Under the pieces are notes generated by a model. That model had not been told where the DNA came from, ran no database searches, and saw only the letters and a list, made by a program, of their open reading frames with translations. From Paenibacillus sp. SZ31 (GTDB lineage Bacteria > Bacillota > Bacilli > Paenibacillales > Paenibacillaceae): DNA of 64,000 nt. Positions 16,570-26,240 of the stretch are shown one piece after another. The DNA is taken from the NCBI RefSeq assembly GCF_012912005.1, contig NZ_JABBEA010000014.1, forward strand, positions 90,246 through 154,245, read 5' to 3'. A program made the translations under genes and the position numbers. Every line of letters begins with the position of its first letter. Within the stretch, counting starts at the first letter, position 1.

Positions 16570-18789
16570 ATGAACAACAATTGGTTTAGACGTTTGCTGT
16601 TATCGTATCTGCCTGTTTTCTTTATTGTGACGACCATTCTATTCTTTATTTTCTTTCAAGTATTCAATGAACAGAACCGCAGAGAAGCGCTCAAGGCCAA
16701 TGAATTTCTGGCCTCTCAGGTCACGCAATATCTGGACAACTCCCTGCGTTCCATCGACTTCAAGGTACTGCGTGAGATTTTGACCAACCCTAACTTGAAG
16801 AATTATTTCTCGGTATCTGGCAGCGATGATGTGTATGCCGGCATTCAGGCGGTCCAGGTGGTTGATGAATTGAAAATAGAGTATCCGCTGATTGATTCAA
16901 TTTATCTCGTTCGATACGGGGATGGCACGGTCTTCAGTAACGGGAAGGCTGTTCCGATTGAAGAGTTCCCGGATGCAGACTTTATTGCAGATAGCCGGTC
17001 AAGGGATGAACAGAAGTGGGCAGGGGCACGAGCGTTCCGAGCTTTTCCTTCGCAAGCGACGGAGCAGGTGATTACGATTGTGCGAACTGTAGGAAACGGC
17101 AAAGGACTTGTGGTGACAAACGTGGACCTAAGTACCCTGAGGAAATCCATTATGCAGATGTATGATCCGGAATTTACGTTTGTGAACATCTTCAACCGTT
17201 CGGGCGGCAATCTGTGGGATAGCAGCATGCCAGGAGGGGTTGCAGCTTATACTAAAACCACGTCGGGAGAAGTCTTCTCCGAATTTACGTCGAGTTATAG
17301 TGGTTGGAAGGTGCAGACAGGTCTTAACAATGGAAAAATCGTCAAATGGACGCTGCAATTTTATAATATCTGGTTTGCCTTTGCTGTAGTGGTTGTGTTG
17401 ATTGGTGTGGTGTGGGTGATCTATGTTACCCGCAGAAACTACAAGCCGATTCAGCAGATTGTCACGTTAATTCAGACCGTCTCTTCGCAGAAGCAATCGG
17501 GGCTCAACTATGGCAAGGAGAATGAGTTTCGATTCATCCATACAACGCTGGAACGCATGATTGATCAGACGAGACAATATCAGGAGGAGCACGAAGAGAA
17601 TCTGATTTTGCAGAAAAAAATGTTCTTTCAGGAGTTGCTGGAGGGCACACGAGACTTTACGAGCACGGAGCTGACAGCGGAGATGAAGAAGTTCAAACTG
17701 CCTGAGCTGGAGCATCATTGGGCCGTCATGGTAGTTGAAATGGATCGGTATGATGCATTTGTGACGGAGTATCATGATCAGGACCAATCCCTCTTGAAAT
17801 TTGTGTTATCCAGTATCCTGCAGGAGAGTGCGCGTCATGAAGGAACGGAAGTATGGGCTGAATGGATCTCCGATCAGCGTTTGTACGCCATCCTCTGGAT
17901 TCCGGCAATGGAACAGGCCGAGGAGACCGAGCACCGATTGCTGGCTGGTTATCTGGACAGAATCGATCAGTATCTGAACTTCACTGTGACCATTGGTGTT
18001 GGTCGGGTCGCTGTTGATATTCGGGGGTTGAGAGCTTCATTGAAAGAAGCTGTGCACGCGCTGGAGTACAAGGCTGTACTGGGCATAAATCGCATCATTC
18101 CGTGTAGTGATGTGCCGAATTCGACCAATGATGTGTATGAGTTTCTGAAGACCATCTCACTGCTGGTGCAGGCGATGCGTTTATCGGACGATGTGTGGGA
18201 AAAGCATTTTGAGAGACTGTTTGAACAAATCAGTGAGTCCGTTCTGTCCCGTCAGGAGATTATGAATACGATCCAATTGTTATTTCAACATTACAATCGG
18301 GAATTCGCCGAACTTCCACGAGAGTATCAGGAGTCATGGGCCGCTATATTCACCCCACTTCTTCCAAGGCTGGAGGGCTGGGAGACGTTAGACGATCTGC
18401 GTGAGCTGTGCTGGGAAGGGTTCAGAGAACTGGCGTTGCAGATGCAGACACTGCACTGTTCCCGAAAACACAGATCACATATTCTGGAGATTCGCAAATA
18501 CATCGAAGAGCATTACAACAATCCTGATCTGTCACTGAACTACCTTAGTGATCTATTCGATATTAATCCGAAGTATCTGAGTAAGCTTTTCAAGGATGAG
18601 ATTGGGGAGAAGTTTGTGGATCTGCTCATTAGTCATCGCATTGAAAAAGCCAAGCTGCTCATGCAGGAGACGGATAAGGCTATTCAGGAGATCAGTGAGG
18701 AAGTGGGTTACACGAACTATAATTCCTTCAACCGGGCTTTCAAGAACGTGGTGGGTGTGGCACCAAGTGACTACCGCAAAGCCATGTGA
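16570..18789 (+). CDS. Membrane-bound AraC-family regulator (sensor and DNA-binding domain in one chain)
   Basis: 739 residues; ATG 16570 follows GGTGGGGGG at 9 bases. A first helix (LLLSYLPVFFIVTTILFFIFFQVF, about residues 8-32), an external sensor domain of ~240 residues, a second helix (WFAFAVVVVLIGVVWVIYV) and a linker precede a C-terminal AraC domain. That domain has two helix-turn-helix motifs (LNYLSDLFDINPKYLSKLF and IQEISEEVGYTNYNSFNRAF) and ends VAPSDYRKA. There is no histidine kinase core. Such one-piece regulators are widespread in Paenibacillus next to LplABC loci and sense an external ligand, often through the lipoprotein. It likely controls the transporter and the downstream GH3-GH38 genes. 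Confidence 0.9.
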   Translation: MNNNWFRRLLLSYLPVFFIVTTILFFIFFQVFNEQNRREALKANEFLASQVTQYLDNSLRSIDFKVLREILTNPNLKNYFSVSGSDDVYAGIQAVQVVDELKIEYPLIDSIYLVRYGDGTVFSNGKAVPIEEFPDADFIADSRSRDEQKWAGARAFRAFPSQATEQVITIVRTVGNGKGLVVTNVDLSTLRKSIMQMYDPEFTFVNIFNRSGGNLWDSSMPGGVAAYTKTTSGEVFSEFTSSYSGWKVQTGLNNGKIVKWTLQFYNIWFAFAVVVVLIGVVWVIYVTRRNYKPIQQIVTLIQTVSSQKQSGLNYGKENEFRFIHTTLERMIDQTRQYQEEHEENLILQKKMFFQELLEGTRDFTSTELTAEMKKFKLPELEHHWAVMVVEMDRYDAFVTEYHDQDQSLLKFVLSSILQESARHEGTEVWAEWISDQRLYAILWIPAMEQAEETEHRLLAGYLDRIDQYLNFTVTIGVGRVAVDIRGLRASLKEAVHALEYKAVLGINRIIPCSDVPNSTNDVYEFLKTISLLVQAMRLSDDVWEKHFERLFEQISESVLSRQEIMNTIQLLFQHYNREFAELPREYQESWAAIFTPLLPRLEGWETLDDLRELCWEGFRELALQMQTLHCSRKHRSHILEIRKYIEEHYNNPDLSLNYLSDLFDINPKYLSKLFKDEIGEKFVDLLISHRIEKAKLLMQETDKAIQEISEEVGYTNYNSFNRAFKNVVGVAPSDYRKAM

Positions 18790-18834
18790 GTGCATGCGCC
18801 TAACTAATTCCGAACGCATAAGGAGAATGTGCAT

Positions 18835-21147
18835 ATGGACTATAAAGATGCTTCGCTTCCCATTCAGGAACGGGTTCAGGATCTGATCGGACGGATGAAA
18901 ACGGCAGAGAAGATTGGACAACTCATTCAGCCGATGGGGTGGAAGACGTATGATAAAGCACCTGATGGTACAGTACAGGTGACGGAAGAGTTCAAAGCGG
19001 ACATTGAACAGGGCGGTGTCGGTTCTCTGTATGGTGTGCTCCGGGCCGATCCATGGACTGAAGTGACGCTGGAAACGGGGCTTACCCCACGGCAGGGAGC
19101 CGTTGCCACGAATGTTATTCAACAGTATGCCATGGAGCATTCCCGGCTGGGCATTCCCATTTTGTTCGGGGAAGAGTGTTCCCACGGGCATATGGCGATC
19201 GGGGCGACAGTATTTCCGGTACCGTTAATGGTGGGTAGCACGTGGAATATGGAGTTATACCGCAAGATGTGTGAAGCCATCGCTGTGGAGACCCGGAGCC
19301 AGGGGGGAGCGGCAACGTATTCCCCGGTGCTTGATGTGGTACGTGACCCGAGATGGGGACGGACAGAGGAATGTTTTGCCGAAGACCCATACCTAATCGG
19401 TGAATTTGCAGTAGAAGCCATGAAGGGACTACAGGGTGATCGGCTCGACTCCAACCAGACGATTGTCGCTACACTTAAGCATTTTGCGGCTTATGGCAGC
19501 TCAGAGGGTGGACGTAATGCAGCACCTGTGCATATGGGATTACGTGAATTACATGAAATAGATCTGTTGCCGTTCAAAAAAGCAGTGGAAGCCGGGGGTT
19601 GTTCCGTCATGACCGCTTATAACGAGATAGATGGCGTACCGTGCACGTCCAGTACGTATCTGCTGAATGACCTTCTGCGCGAGCAGTGGGGTTTTGAGGG
19701 ATTTGTCATTACTGATTTTGGTGCCATTCAGATGCTGGTTCATGGACATAACACCGCCGAGAACGGGGAGCAGGCCGTGGCACAGTCCCTTCAGGCAGGT
19801 GTAGACATGGAGATGTCCGGGTACATGTACCGCAAACATCTTGGTCAGGCGCTTGAGCAGGGATTGATCAAAGAGAAGGATCTGGACTTGGCTGTGTGGC
19901 GAGTGCTGGAGATGAAATTCAGACTTGGGCTATTTGAAAAGCCTTTCGTTGATCCAGAGTTTGCAGAGCGGGTTATTGGATGTGAAGATCATATTCAGCT
20001 GGCAAGGGAAGTTGCACAAGAGGGGATTGTTTTACTGAAAAATGAGGGAAATACTCTTCCGCTTGCCAAAACAGGTCCAAAGCTAGCTGTCATTGGTCCG
20101 AACGCGAACCATATCTATAACCAGCTTGGGGACTATACCTCGCCACAGCCGAGAGAACAGATCGTCACCGTACTGGATGGCATTACGCGCAAGCTTGGCG
20201 CGGATTCGGGGCAGGTGCTGTACGCACCTGGCTGCCGGATTAAAGGCGATTCCAGAGAGGGCTTTGCACAAGCGCTCGTCTGTGCGGAACAGGCCGATGT
20301 CATCGTGATGGTGATGGGTGGTTCCAGCGCCCGCGATTTTGGTGAAGGTACGATCGATTTGCGGACAGGTGCTTCAATGGTGACCGATGATCCTTGGAAC
20401 GACATGGAGTGTGGTGAGGGCATTGACCGGGCTTCCCTGAATCTCATGGGTGTTCAATTAGAGCTGGTGCAGGAGGTACATAGGCTGGGGAAACCCGTTA
20501 TCGTGGTGTATATTAACGGACGCCCCATTGCTGAACCTTGGATTGATGAGCATGTCCATGCGATTGTGGAAGCGTGGTACCCCGGACAGGAAGGTGGTAA
20601 CGCGATTGCGGATATTCTGTTTGGCGATGTGAATCCATCTGGCCGCCTTACCGTCTCCATTCCCAAGCATGTTGGGCAACTTCCGGTCTACTATCATGCC
20701 AAACGCACTCGTGGCAAACGGTATCTGGAGATGGATCTGGCGCCGCAGTACCCGTTTGGATATGGACTGAGCTACACCGAATTCAAATACGAGAATGTAA
20801 GAGTAATGCCAGAAATCATCGGCCCGGACGATGAAGCTCAGGTGATGGTTGAAGTCACGAATACCGGAGCGGTTGCGGGAAGCGAGGTTGTGCAGTTGTA
20901 CATCACGGATGTGTCGGCTTCGGTTACGCGGGCTGAAATGTCACTTAAGGGTTTTCGTAAAATTCATCTGAAGCCAGGACAGACCCAGACCGTTACATTC
21001 CCTGTGCAAAAAGAACACCTCGCACTGATCGACTCTCGTCTCCAGTCTGTCGTAGAACCGGGTGAATTCAGGCTCATGGTTGGCCGCAATTCTATGGATT
21101 GGACCGCCTGCAGTCTGCACATCCAGAAGGTGGGGGTGGAGGTATGA
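18835..21147 (+). CDS. GH3 glycoside hydrolase (classical order)
   Basis: 770 residues. ATG 18835 is 10 bases after AAGGAG; a GTG at 18829 would sit too close. The N-terminal barrel starts LPIQERVQDLIGRMKTAEKIGQ and carries the nucleophile in VITDFGAIQ (Asp294). The alpha/beta sandwich (GIVLLKNEGNTLPL, WYPGQEGGNAIADILFGDVNPSGRL) and a C-terminal fibronectin III-like domain (SEVVQLYITDVSASVTR) follow in normal order, unlike the permuted enzyme at the left edge. No signal peptide. Sequence style fits beta-xylosidase/beta-glucosidase members. The stop overlaps the GH38 start (ATGA), so the two are translationally coupled. Confidence 0.93.
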   Translation: MDYKDASLPIQERVQDLIGRMKTAEKIGQLIQPMGWKTYDKAPDGTVQVTEEFKADIEQGGVGSLYGVLRADPWTEVTLETGLTPRQGAVATNVIQQYAMEHSRLGIPILFGEECSHGHMAIGATVFPVPLMVGSTWNMELYRKMCEAIAVETRSQGGAATYSPVLDVVRDPRWGRTEECFAEDPYLIGEFAVEAMKGLQGDRLDSNQTIVATLKHFAAYGSSEGGRNAAPVHMGLRELHEIDLLPFKKAVEAGGCSVMTAYNEIDGVPCTSSTYLLNDLLREQWGFEGFVITDFGAIQMLVHGHNTAENGEQAVAQSLQAGVDMEMSGYMYRKHLGQALEQGLIKEKDLDLAVWRVLEMKFRLGLFEKPFVDPEFAERVIGCEDHIQLAREVAQEGIVLLKNEGNTLPLAKTGPKLAVIGPNANHIYNQLGDYTSPQPREQIVTVLDGITRKLGADSGQVLYAPGCRIKGDSREGFAQALVCAEQADVIVMVMGGSSARDFGEGTIDLRTGASMVTDDPWNDMECGEGIDRASLNLMGVQLELVQEVHRLGKPVIVVYINGRPIAEPWIDEHVHAIVEAWYPGQEGGNAIADILFGDVNPSGRLTVSIPKHVGQLPVYYHAKRTRGKRYLEMDLAPQYPFGYGLSYTEFKYENVRVMPEIIGPDDEAQVMVEVTNTGAVAGSEVVQLYITDVSASVTRAEMSLKGFRKIHLKPGQTQTVTFPVQKEHLALIDSRLQSVVEPGEFRLMVGRNSMDWTACSLHIQKVGVEV

Positions 21148-24100
21148 TTCGAATTCAGCGATTCATCGAAGATCTGAAGCAGCGGCAATGGCTGGATACG
21201 ATCGAGCTTCCAGCGTGGGAGATGCAGAGGGCCAGATACATTCGGCCAGGGGAATACGAGTACGAGCAGGGATATGAAAATGAAGATGAGCAGGCAGACA
21301 AGGCCATGCAAAGCTTGAATCCGCTGAACAGCGTACACGGCACGACGTATTTTCTGAGTAATCGTGTGGAGATTCCGGCGGAATGGCAAGATCAAGCTGT
21401 TGGGCTAATCTTCGAGGCTGGAGGAGAAGGGCTGCTGAAGGTGAATGGCTTACCTTATCATGGACTGGACCGGAACCACGGATTCGTACCCCTGCCGAGA
21501 AGTCGGGTAGGTGATACGCCGCAGTTGGAGATTGAACTCTACGATCCGATTCCCGAGCCGCAGGATCCACTCAACAGACAAGCCGTTATTCAGCCGCCTA
21601 TTCAGGGCATTCGGGCAGCACTGGTTCATGTTAATCAGCCTTTGCAGAGCCTAATGTACAGCGTGACGGTACTCGCCGAGTCGCTCCGGGCATATAACGA
21701 GAAGGAACCCAAGCGGATGGCACTTGTTCAAGCCATTCATCAGGTGATGGATGACATGTACAATGACCCGAACCGCTGGAGTGATGCAGCCTGGATACAG
21801 AACTTTGAACATGGATTAGTACAGTCGGTACAGCAGGAAGACCCGGAGGAGTATAGAAGTGGCTTCATGCATCTGGTTGGACAATCCCATATTGATATTG
21901 CCTGGCTGTGGCCTGTACGTGAGACGGTTCGCAAGTCCAGTCGCACGTTCTCGACCATGTGTACGTTGATGGACACATACCCGGATTTTGTGTATTCCCA
22001 GAGCCAGCCGCAGTTGTATGCCTTCGTGAAGGATAATTACCCGGAGCTGTACAAGCGTGTTAAAGCCCGCATTGCCGAAGGACGCTGGGAATTGGTTGGA
22101 GGCATGTGGGTGGAGCCGGATCTGAATATTCCGAGTGGAGAATCGTTGGTTCGGCAGATTTTGTATGGACAGAACTTCTACCAGGCGGAATTTGGCAAGC
22201 GCTCCAACATCGAGTGGCTACCGGATACCTTCGGCTACTGTGCTTCTTTGCCGCAGATGCTGAAGCTTGCGGATATTCCTTATTTTATGACCACCAAGCT
22301 GAATTGGAATGATACCAATGCGTTTCCTTATGACCTCTTCGACTGGGTAGGCATTGATGGTACTTCGGTGCTTGCGTATCTGAACCATGGCGTGAATGAG
22401 CATACGCGTCCCAAAGATGTGGATGAACATTGGCAATCATTTAAACAAAAAGATGTGCACCCTGAGCAAATGTTGCTTTACGGACATGGCGATGGTGGTG
22501 GTGGAGTAACCAATGAGATGGTAGAGTTTGCGGAGCGATCCCACTTGATGGTGGGACAGCCAATCAGCAAATTCAGCACAGCTGGCGCTTTTTTTGAAGA
22601 CATATCATTAAATAATCCGACGTTGCCAAAATGGCACGGGGACTTGTATCTGGAACTGCATCGCGGAACTTACACAACCCATGCAAGGAACAAACGTAGC
22701 AACCGTAAGGCAGAGGTATTATATCGGGAAGCGGAGATCTGGGGGCAATTTGCCGGGGCTTACGCCATACACACGAAGAATGATCTGGATGAAGGCTGGA
22801 AGTTGATTATGCTCAACCAATTCCATGACATTATTCCGGGAACGTCGATTCCTGAAGTTTACGTAACGTCCACCGAGGAATACACGAAGGTATTTGCACT
22901 GGGTACATCCGCACTGCGGGAAACGCTGGATACCCTTGCGGAGAACATTGCAACAGATGAAGTCGATGGTCTCCCCTATATTATATTCAACAGCCTCGGC
23001 TGGAAACGCGGAGAAAATATCACCATTACAGGGGATGCTCACCTCGCCAGGATGGCTGCATTTGATCGTCAAGGAAACCGTCTGGCCTGTGATCTTGAAC
23101 AAAAGGAAGACAAGTATACGTTGCTCGTGCATGTTCCGTCGATTCCTGCTTTTGGGTATACAACCATATGGCTGCGCGAAGCATCGGATGTTATCCTTCC
23201 AGTAAGGGAAGAAGAACAATTCCCTTCCATATGGGAAACCGAATTTTACACCCTTGAGTTCAATGACTTGGGAGAGATCACCCGATGGTATGACAAAACG
23301 GTAGGACGCGACTGGCTGAAGCCCGGTGATCGGGCGAATGAGTGGCAGTTTTTCCACGACAAACCGACGTACTGGGATGCATGGGATATCGATCCACGAT
23401 TTGAATCCCAGCGAGCAGGTGCCGTGCAGTTGATCTCCAGAGAGGTTGTACAGCGCGGGGATACGCGAGATGTACTACGTTTTGTATGGAGGCTGAATCA
23501 GTCGGAGATCAGCCAGGATGTCATTTTACATCGCCACCAGCGGCGTGTTGATTTCCATACGAAAGTGAACTGGAAGGAGAGCCATAAGCTGCTCAAGGTG
23601 GCCTTTCCGGTGGATCTGTTGGCAGCCAAAGCAGCCTATGAGATTCCATTTGGAGCGTTGGAGCGTCCAACTCATAACAACACCAGTTGGGAACAGGCGC
23701 AGTTCGAGGTCTGTGGGCATCGTTGGGCGGATATCTCGGAGGGCAATAGCGGTGTGAGTTTGCTGAATGATTGCAAGTACGGATACGACATCAAGGATCG
23801 GACGATCCGCCTGTCCCTGCTTCGTGCCCCGAAATGGCCGGATGAACATGCCGATCAGGGCGATCATGAATTCACGTACTCGATCCTGCCCCACCAGGGC
23901 GATTGGCGACAAGCTGCCGTCGTTCGCCGGGCGATGGAGCTTAATTATCCGGTGGAAGTTGTGGCAGCGAGTCAGTCTTCCGGTCACTTGCCAGCTGAAC
24001 ATGCTTGGGTTCAGTTCCGTAGTGAGCATGTCATTCTAGATGCTATTAAGGCTGCGGAAGATGGCTCGGGAACGGTGCTGCGTTTCTACGAATCATCAGG

Positions 24101-24275
24101 AGGTCGGGAAACGGTACAGGTTCAGTGGGCTGAAAAGGAAATCAAAGCGTCCATCATTAATCTGCTGGAGGATGAGATCCATCCGTTGGTTTGTCCGAAC
24201 GGCACATTCGAACTGACATTCAAACCGTACGAAATTAAGTCGGTTAAACTTGTTCCAGTGAATCCAAATACGTAA
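21144..24275 (+). CDS. GH38 alpha-mannosidase
   Basis: 1,043 residues from ATG 21144 (RBS GGGGGTGGAGG), sharing ATGA with the GH3 stop. After an N-terminal sandwich, the GH38 domain begins GQSHIDIAWLW with the zinc ligands His249 and Asp251; the nucleophile is Asp361 in EWLPDTFGY, and further metal-site residues fall in YGHGDGGGG. The C-terminal beta-domains (FNSLGWKRGENITI, FSILPH-type FTYSILPHQGDW) are complete. Cytosolic bacterial GH38 enzymes trim alpha-1,2/1,3/1,6-mannose from imported glycans. No signal peptide. The combination with fucosidase, galactosidase and GH3 genes suggests a complex, branched glycan as substrate. Confidence 0.95.
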   Translation: MIRIQRFIEDLKQRQWLDTIELPAWEMQRARYIRPGEYEYEQGYENEDEQADKAMQSLNPLNSVHGTTYFLSNRVEIPAEWQDQAVGLIFEAGGEGLLKVNGLPYHGLDRNHGFVPLPRSRVGDTPQLEIELYDPIPEPQDPLNRQAVIQPPIQGIRAALVHVNQPLQSLMYSVTVLAESLRAYNEKEPKRMALVQAIHQVMDDMYNDPNRWSDAAWIQNFEHGLVQSVQQEDPEEYRSGFMHLVGQSHIDIAWLWPVRETVRKSSRTFSTMCTLMDTYPDFVYSQSQPQLYAFVKDNYPELYKRVKARIAEGRWELVGGMWVEPDLNIPSGESLVRQILYGQNFYQAEFGKRSNIEWLPDTFGYCASLPQMLKLADIPYFMTTKLNWNDTNAFPYDLFDWVGIDGTSVLAYLNHGVNEHTRPKDVDEHWQSFKQKDVHPEQMLLYGHGDGGGGVTNEMVEFAERSHLMVGQPISKFSTAGAFFEDISLNNPTLPKWHGDLYLELHRGTYTTHARNKRSNRKAEVLYREAEIWGQFAGAYAIHTKNDLDEGWKLIMLNQFHDIIPGTSIPEVYVTSTEEYTKVFALGTSALRETLDTLAENIATDEVDGLPYIIFNSLGWKRGENITITGDAHLARMAAFDRQGNRLACDLEQKEDKYTLLVHVPSIPAFGYTTIWLREASDVILPVREEEQFPSIWETEFYTLEFNDLGEITRWYDKTVGRDWLKPGDRANEWQFFHDKPTYWDAWDIDPRFESQRAGAVQLISREVVQRGDTRDVLRFVWRLNQSEISQDVILHRHQRRVDFHTKVNWKESHKLLKVAFPVDLLAAKAAYEIPFGALERPTHNNTSWEQAQFEVCGHRWADISEGNSGVSLLNDCKYGYDIKDRTIRLSLLRAPKWPDEHADQGDHEFTYSILPHQGDWRQAAVVRRAMELNYPVEVVAASQSSGHLPAEHAWVQFRSEHVILDAIKAAEDGSGTVLRFYESSGGRETVQVQWAEKEIKASIINLLEDEIHPLVCPNGTFELTFKPYEIKSVKLVPVNPNT

Positions 24276-24292
24276 TCTTCAGGAGGTATGAC

Positions 24293-25168
24293 ATGAAATT
24301 AACGAATAAGATCGGTGTCATCGTGGATAGCTTTGGCGTAGGTGTACGGGAAGGGTTGAACAAAGCCAAAGACGTAGGTGCAGAAGGTGTGCAGATCTAC
24401 GCCGTCAAGGGAGAGATGGACCCTGAAAATTTGTCACCTGCGGCGCGTAAAGAGTTGAAGAGTTACATCGATTCTCTGGGTCTTGAAATTTCAGCACTGG
24501 TTGGCGACCTGGGTGGACATGGTTTTCAGGTCAAGGAAGATAATCCGTGGAAAGTGGAGAAGTCGAAGCGGATAGTGGATCTGGCCCTTGATCTGGGCAC
24601 CAACATCGTCACAACACATATCGGCATTGTTCCACACGACCCTTCATCGGAGGTGTATGCCACGCTGCACGCTGCTTGTGAGGAACTGGGCCAATACGCC
24701 AAAAGTGTTGGCGCATACTTTGCCATTGAGACAGGACCGGAAACGGCTGCTGACTTAAAAGGATTCCTGGATACGCTGTCGACCAACGGAGTATCGGTGA
24801 ATTTTGACCCGGCGAATATGGTGATGGTGACCGGAGATGATCCGGCGCGGGGCGTTCATCTGCTTAAGGATTACATCGTACATACCCATGTGAAGGATGG
24901 TGTGCGGCTGAAGGAAGTTGACCCACGAGACGTATACGGAGCGGTCGGTTATGCCCCTATGGATCACGATAAGATTGCCGAGATGGTCTCTTCCGGGACT
25001 TTCTTCCGTGAGGTGCCGCTGGGCGAGGGTGGCGTTGATTTTGACGGATACTTTGCAGCGCTTCAGGAGATTGGTTACACCGGTTATCTGACAATTGAAC
25101 GCGAGGTAGGTCATCAGCCGGAGCAGGACATTCGTAAGGCGGTTCAATTTATCCAACAATATCGATAG
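24293..25168 (+). CDS. TIM-barrel sugar phosphate isomerase/epimerase-like protein
   Basis: 291 residues, start MKLTNKIGVIVDSFGVG after CAGGAGGT, 17 bases behind the GH38 gene. The barrel shows GAEGVQIYAVKGE, THIGIVPHDP, FAIETGPE (Glu), NFDPANM (Asp), THVKDGV (His/Asp) and LTIERE (Glu), i.e. the divalent-metal site of the xylose-isomerase-like/AP-endonuclease-2 family. It is only distantly similar to the two paralogues at 8137 and 25181, so it may act on a different intermediate. Its place between an exo-mannosidase and a second isomerase-like gene in one operon points to conversion of a released monosaccharide or an oxidised glycoside. Confidence 0.85.
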   Translation: MKLTNKIGVIVDSFGVGVREGLNKAKDVGAEGVQIYAVKGEMDPENLSPAARKELKSYIDSLGLEISALVGDLGGHGFQVKEDNPWKVEKSKRIVDLALDLGTNIVTTHIGIVPHDPSSEVYATLHAACEELGQYAKSVGAYFAIETGPETAADLKGFLDTLSTNGVSVNFDPANMVMVTGDDPARGVHLLKDYIVHTHVKDGVRLKEVDPRDVYGAVGYAPMDHDKIAEMVSSGTFFREVPLGEGGVDFDGYFAALQEIGYTGYLTIEREVGHQPEQDIRKAVQFIQQYR

Positions 25169-25180
25169 GGAGCTGAGCAG

Positions 25181-26053
25181 ATGAAAGTGGGCCTGAGCAC
25201 GTATAGTTTGTTGAACGATTTGAATTCGGGTGATATGACGGTGCTGGATGTGATCGACTGGATTGCGGCGAACGGCGGCGAGCATATGGAAATGGTGCCT
25301 TACGGTTACACTGTTGAGGATAATCACGATCTGGCGGATACGATTCGGGAACGGGCGGCATCTGCAGGTATTGAACTGTCCAACTACTCGATGCCGGCGA
25401 ACTTCGTGCAGGAGACGGAAGAGGCGTTTGCAGAAGAGATGGCTCGGGTCAAAAGGCATGTGGATGTCGTACACCGGATGGGTGTAAAACATTTGCGTCA
25501 TGACGTCACGGCGTTTACCCTGCCGAAGGAGAAGATGACCATTGCCTGGTTCGAGGAACATCTGCCTCTGATGGTGCGGGGAAGCCAGATCATTGCGGAC
25601 TACGCCGCGCAGTTTGGAATCACCACAACCATTGAGAATCACGGCTTCAGCGTGCAGGCGAGTGATCGGGTGCAACGTGTTCTGCATGCTGTAGATCGTC
25701 CGAACTTTAAAACAACACTCGATATTGGCAACTTCATGTGTGTGGATGAGAATCCGATCATCGGTGTCATGAAAAATCTGCCGTACGCTTCTCTGGTCCA
25801 CTTCAAAGATTTCTACTTCCGTCCTTATGATGAGCATCCGGGTGAGGGTGAGTGGTTCACGACAGCCTACGGCAACTTCCTGCGTGGGGCGATCGTTGGG
25901 CAAGGGGATATTCCGATCCGCAAAATTGTAAAGTTAATCAAAGACTCTGGCTATGATGGCCACATTACGGTGGAGTTCGAAGGCATGGAGGAATGTAAAT
26001 CCGCATCCAAGATTGCGATGGATAACCTGCGTCGCTTCTGGGAAGAAGCATAA
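25181..26053 (+). CDS. TIM-barrel sugar phosphate isomerase/epimerase-like protein (paralogue of 8137)
   Basis: 290 residues starting MKVGLSTYSLLNDLN, 12 bases after the preceding gene with GGGAGCTGAG as RBS. It shares with the 8137 protein nearly every motif: GGEHMEMVP, VKRHVDV, TTIENHG, KTTLDIGNFMCVDENP, RGAIVGQGDI, VEFEGMEECKSASKIAMDN. Both therefore derive from one duplicated gene and probably use related substrates, one in each half of the island. Candidate metal ligands are the Glu, Asp, His and Glu in those motifs. It is the last gene of the GH3-GH38-isomerase operon, before a terminator. Exact reaction unknown. Confidence 0.86.
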   Translation: MKVGLSTYSLLNDLNSGDMTVLDVIDWIAANGGEHMEMVPYGYTVEDNHDLADTIRERAASAGIELSNYSMPANFVQETEEAFAEEMARVKRHVDVVHRMGVKHLRHDVTAFTLPKEKMTIAWFEEHLPLMVRGSQIIADYAAQFGITTTIENHGFSVQASDRVQRVLHAVDRPNFKTTLDIGNFMCVDENPIIGVMKNLPYASLVHFKDFYFRPYDEHPGEGEWFTTAYGNFLRGAIVGQGDIPIRKIVKLIKDSGYDGHITVEFEGMEECKSASKIAMDNLRRFWEEA

Positions 26054-26074
26054 GAATATTATGGAAATACTATC

Positions 26075-26105
26075 AAGGGCCACGTTCAGAAGTGGCTCTT
26101 TTTGT
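26075..26105 (+). terminator. Intrinsic terminator of the GH3-GH38 operon
   Basis: AGGGCCAC and GTGGCTCT form a stem over GTTCAGAA, with one G-T pair, followed by TTTTT. Confidence 0.8.
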
Positions 26106-26178
26106 CATGCAGCAGCAGTCGAATAAGCCTAACAGAATATGGTTCTGTGCAAGGATTAAGCTATAAGTAGCACAAGTA

Positions 26179-26187
26179 TGGTATAAT
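26179..26187 (+). promoter_or_regulatory. Extended -10 promoter
   Basis: TGGTATAAT is a perfect TATAAT hexamer (26182-26187) with the TGn extension, 53 bases before the helix-turn-helix gene. No good -35 is visible, as is common for extended -10 promoters. Confidence 0.55.
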
Positions 26188-26240
26188 AGATACATTCAGC
26201 CTGATAATAACTGGCTATGGATAGGAGAGGTCGCTGATCT

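Noticed and set aside
24755..25903. Minus-strand open frame of 382 codons
   Set aside because: Antisense to the two isomerase-like genes, no RBS, and its product is His/Ile/Arg-rich without motifs; a shadow frame.
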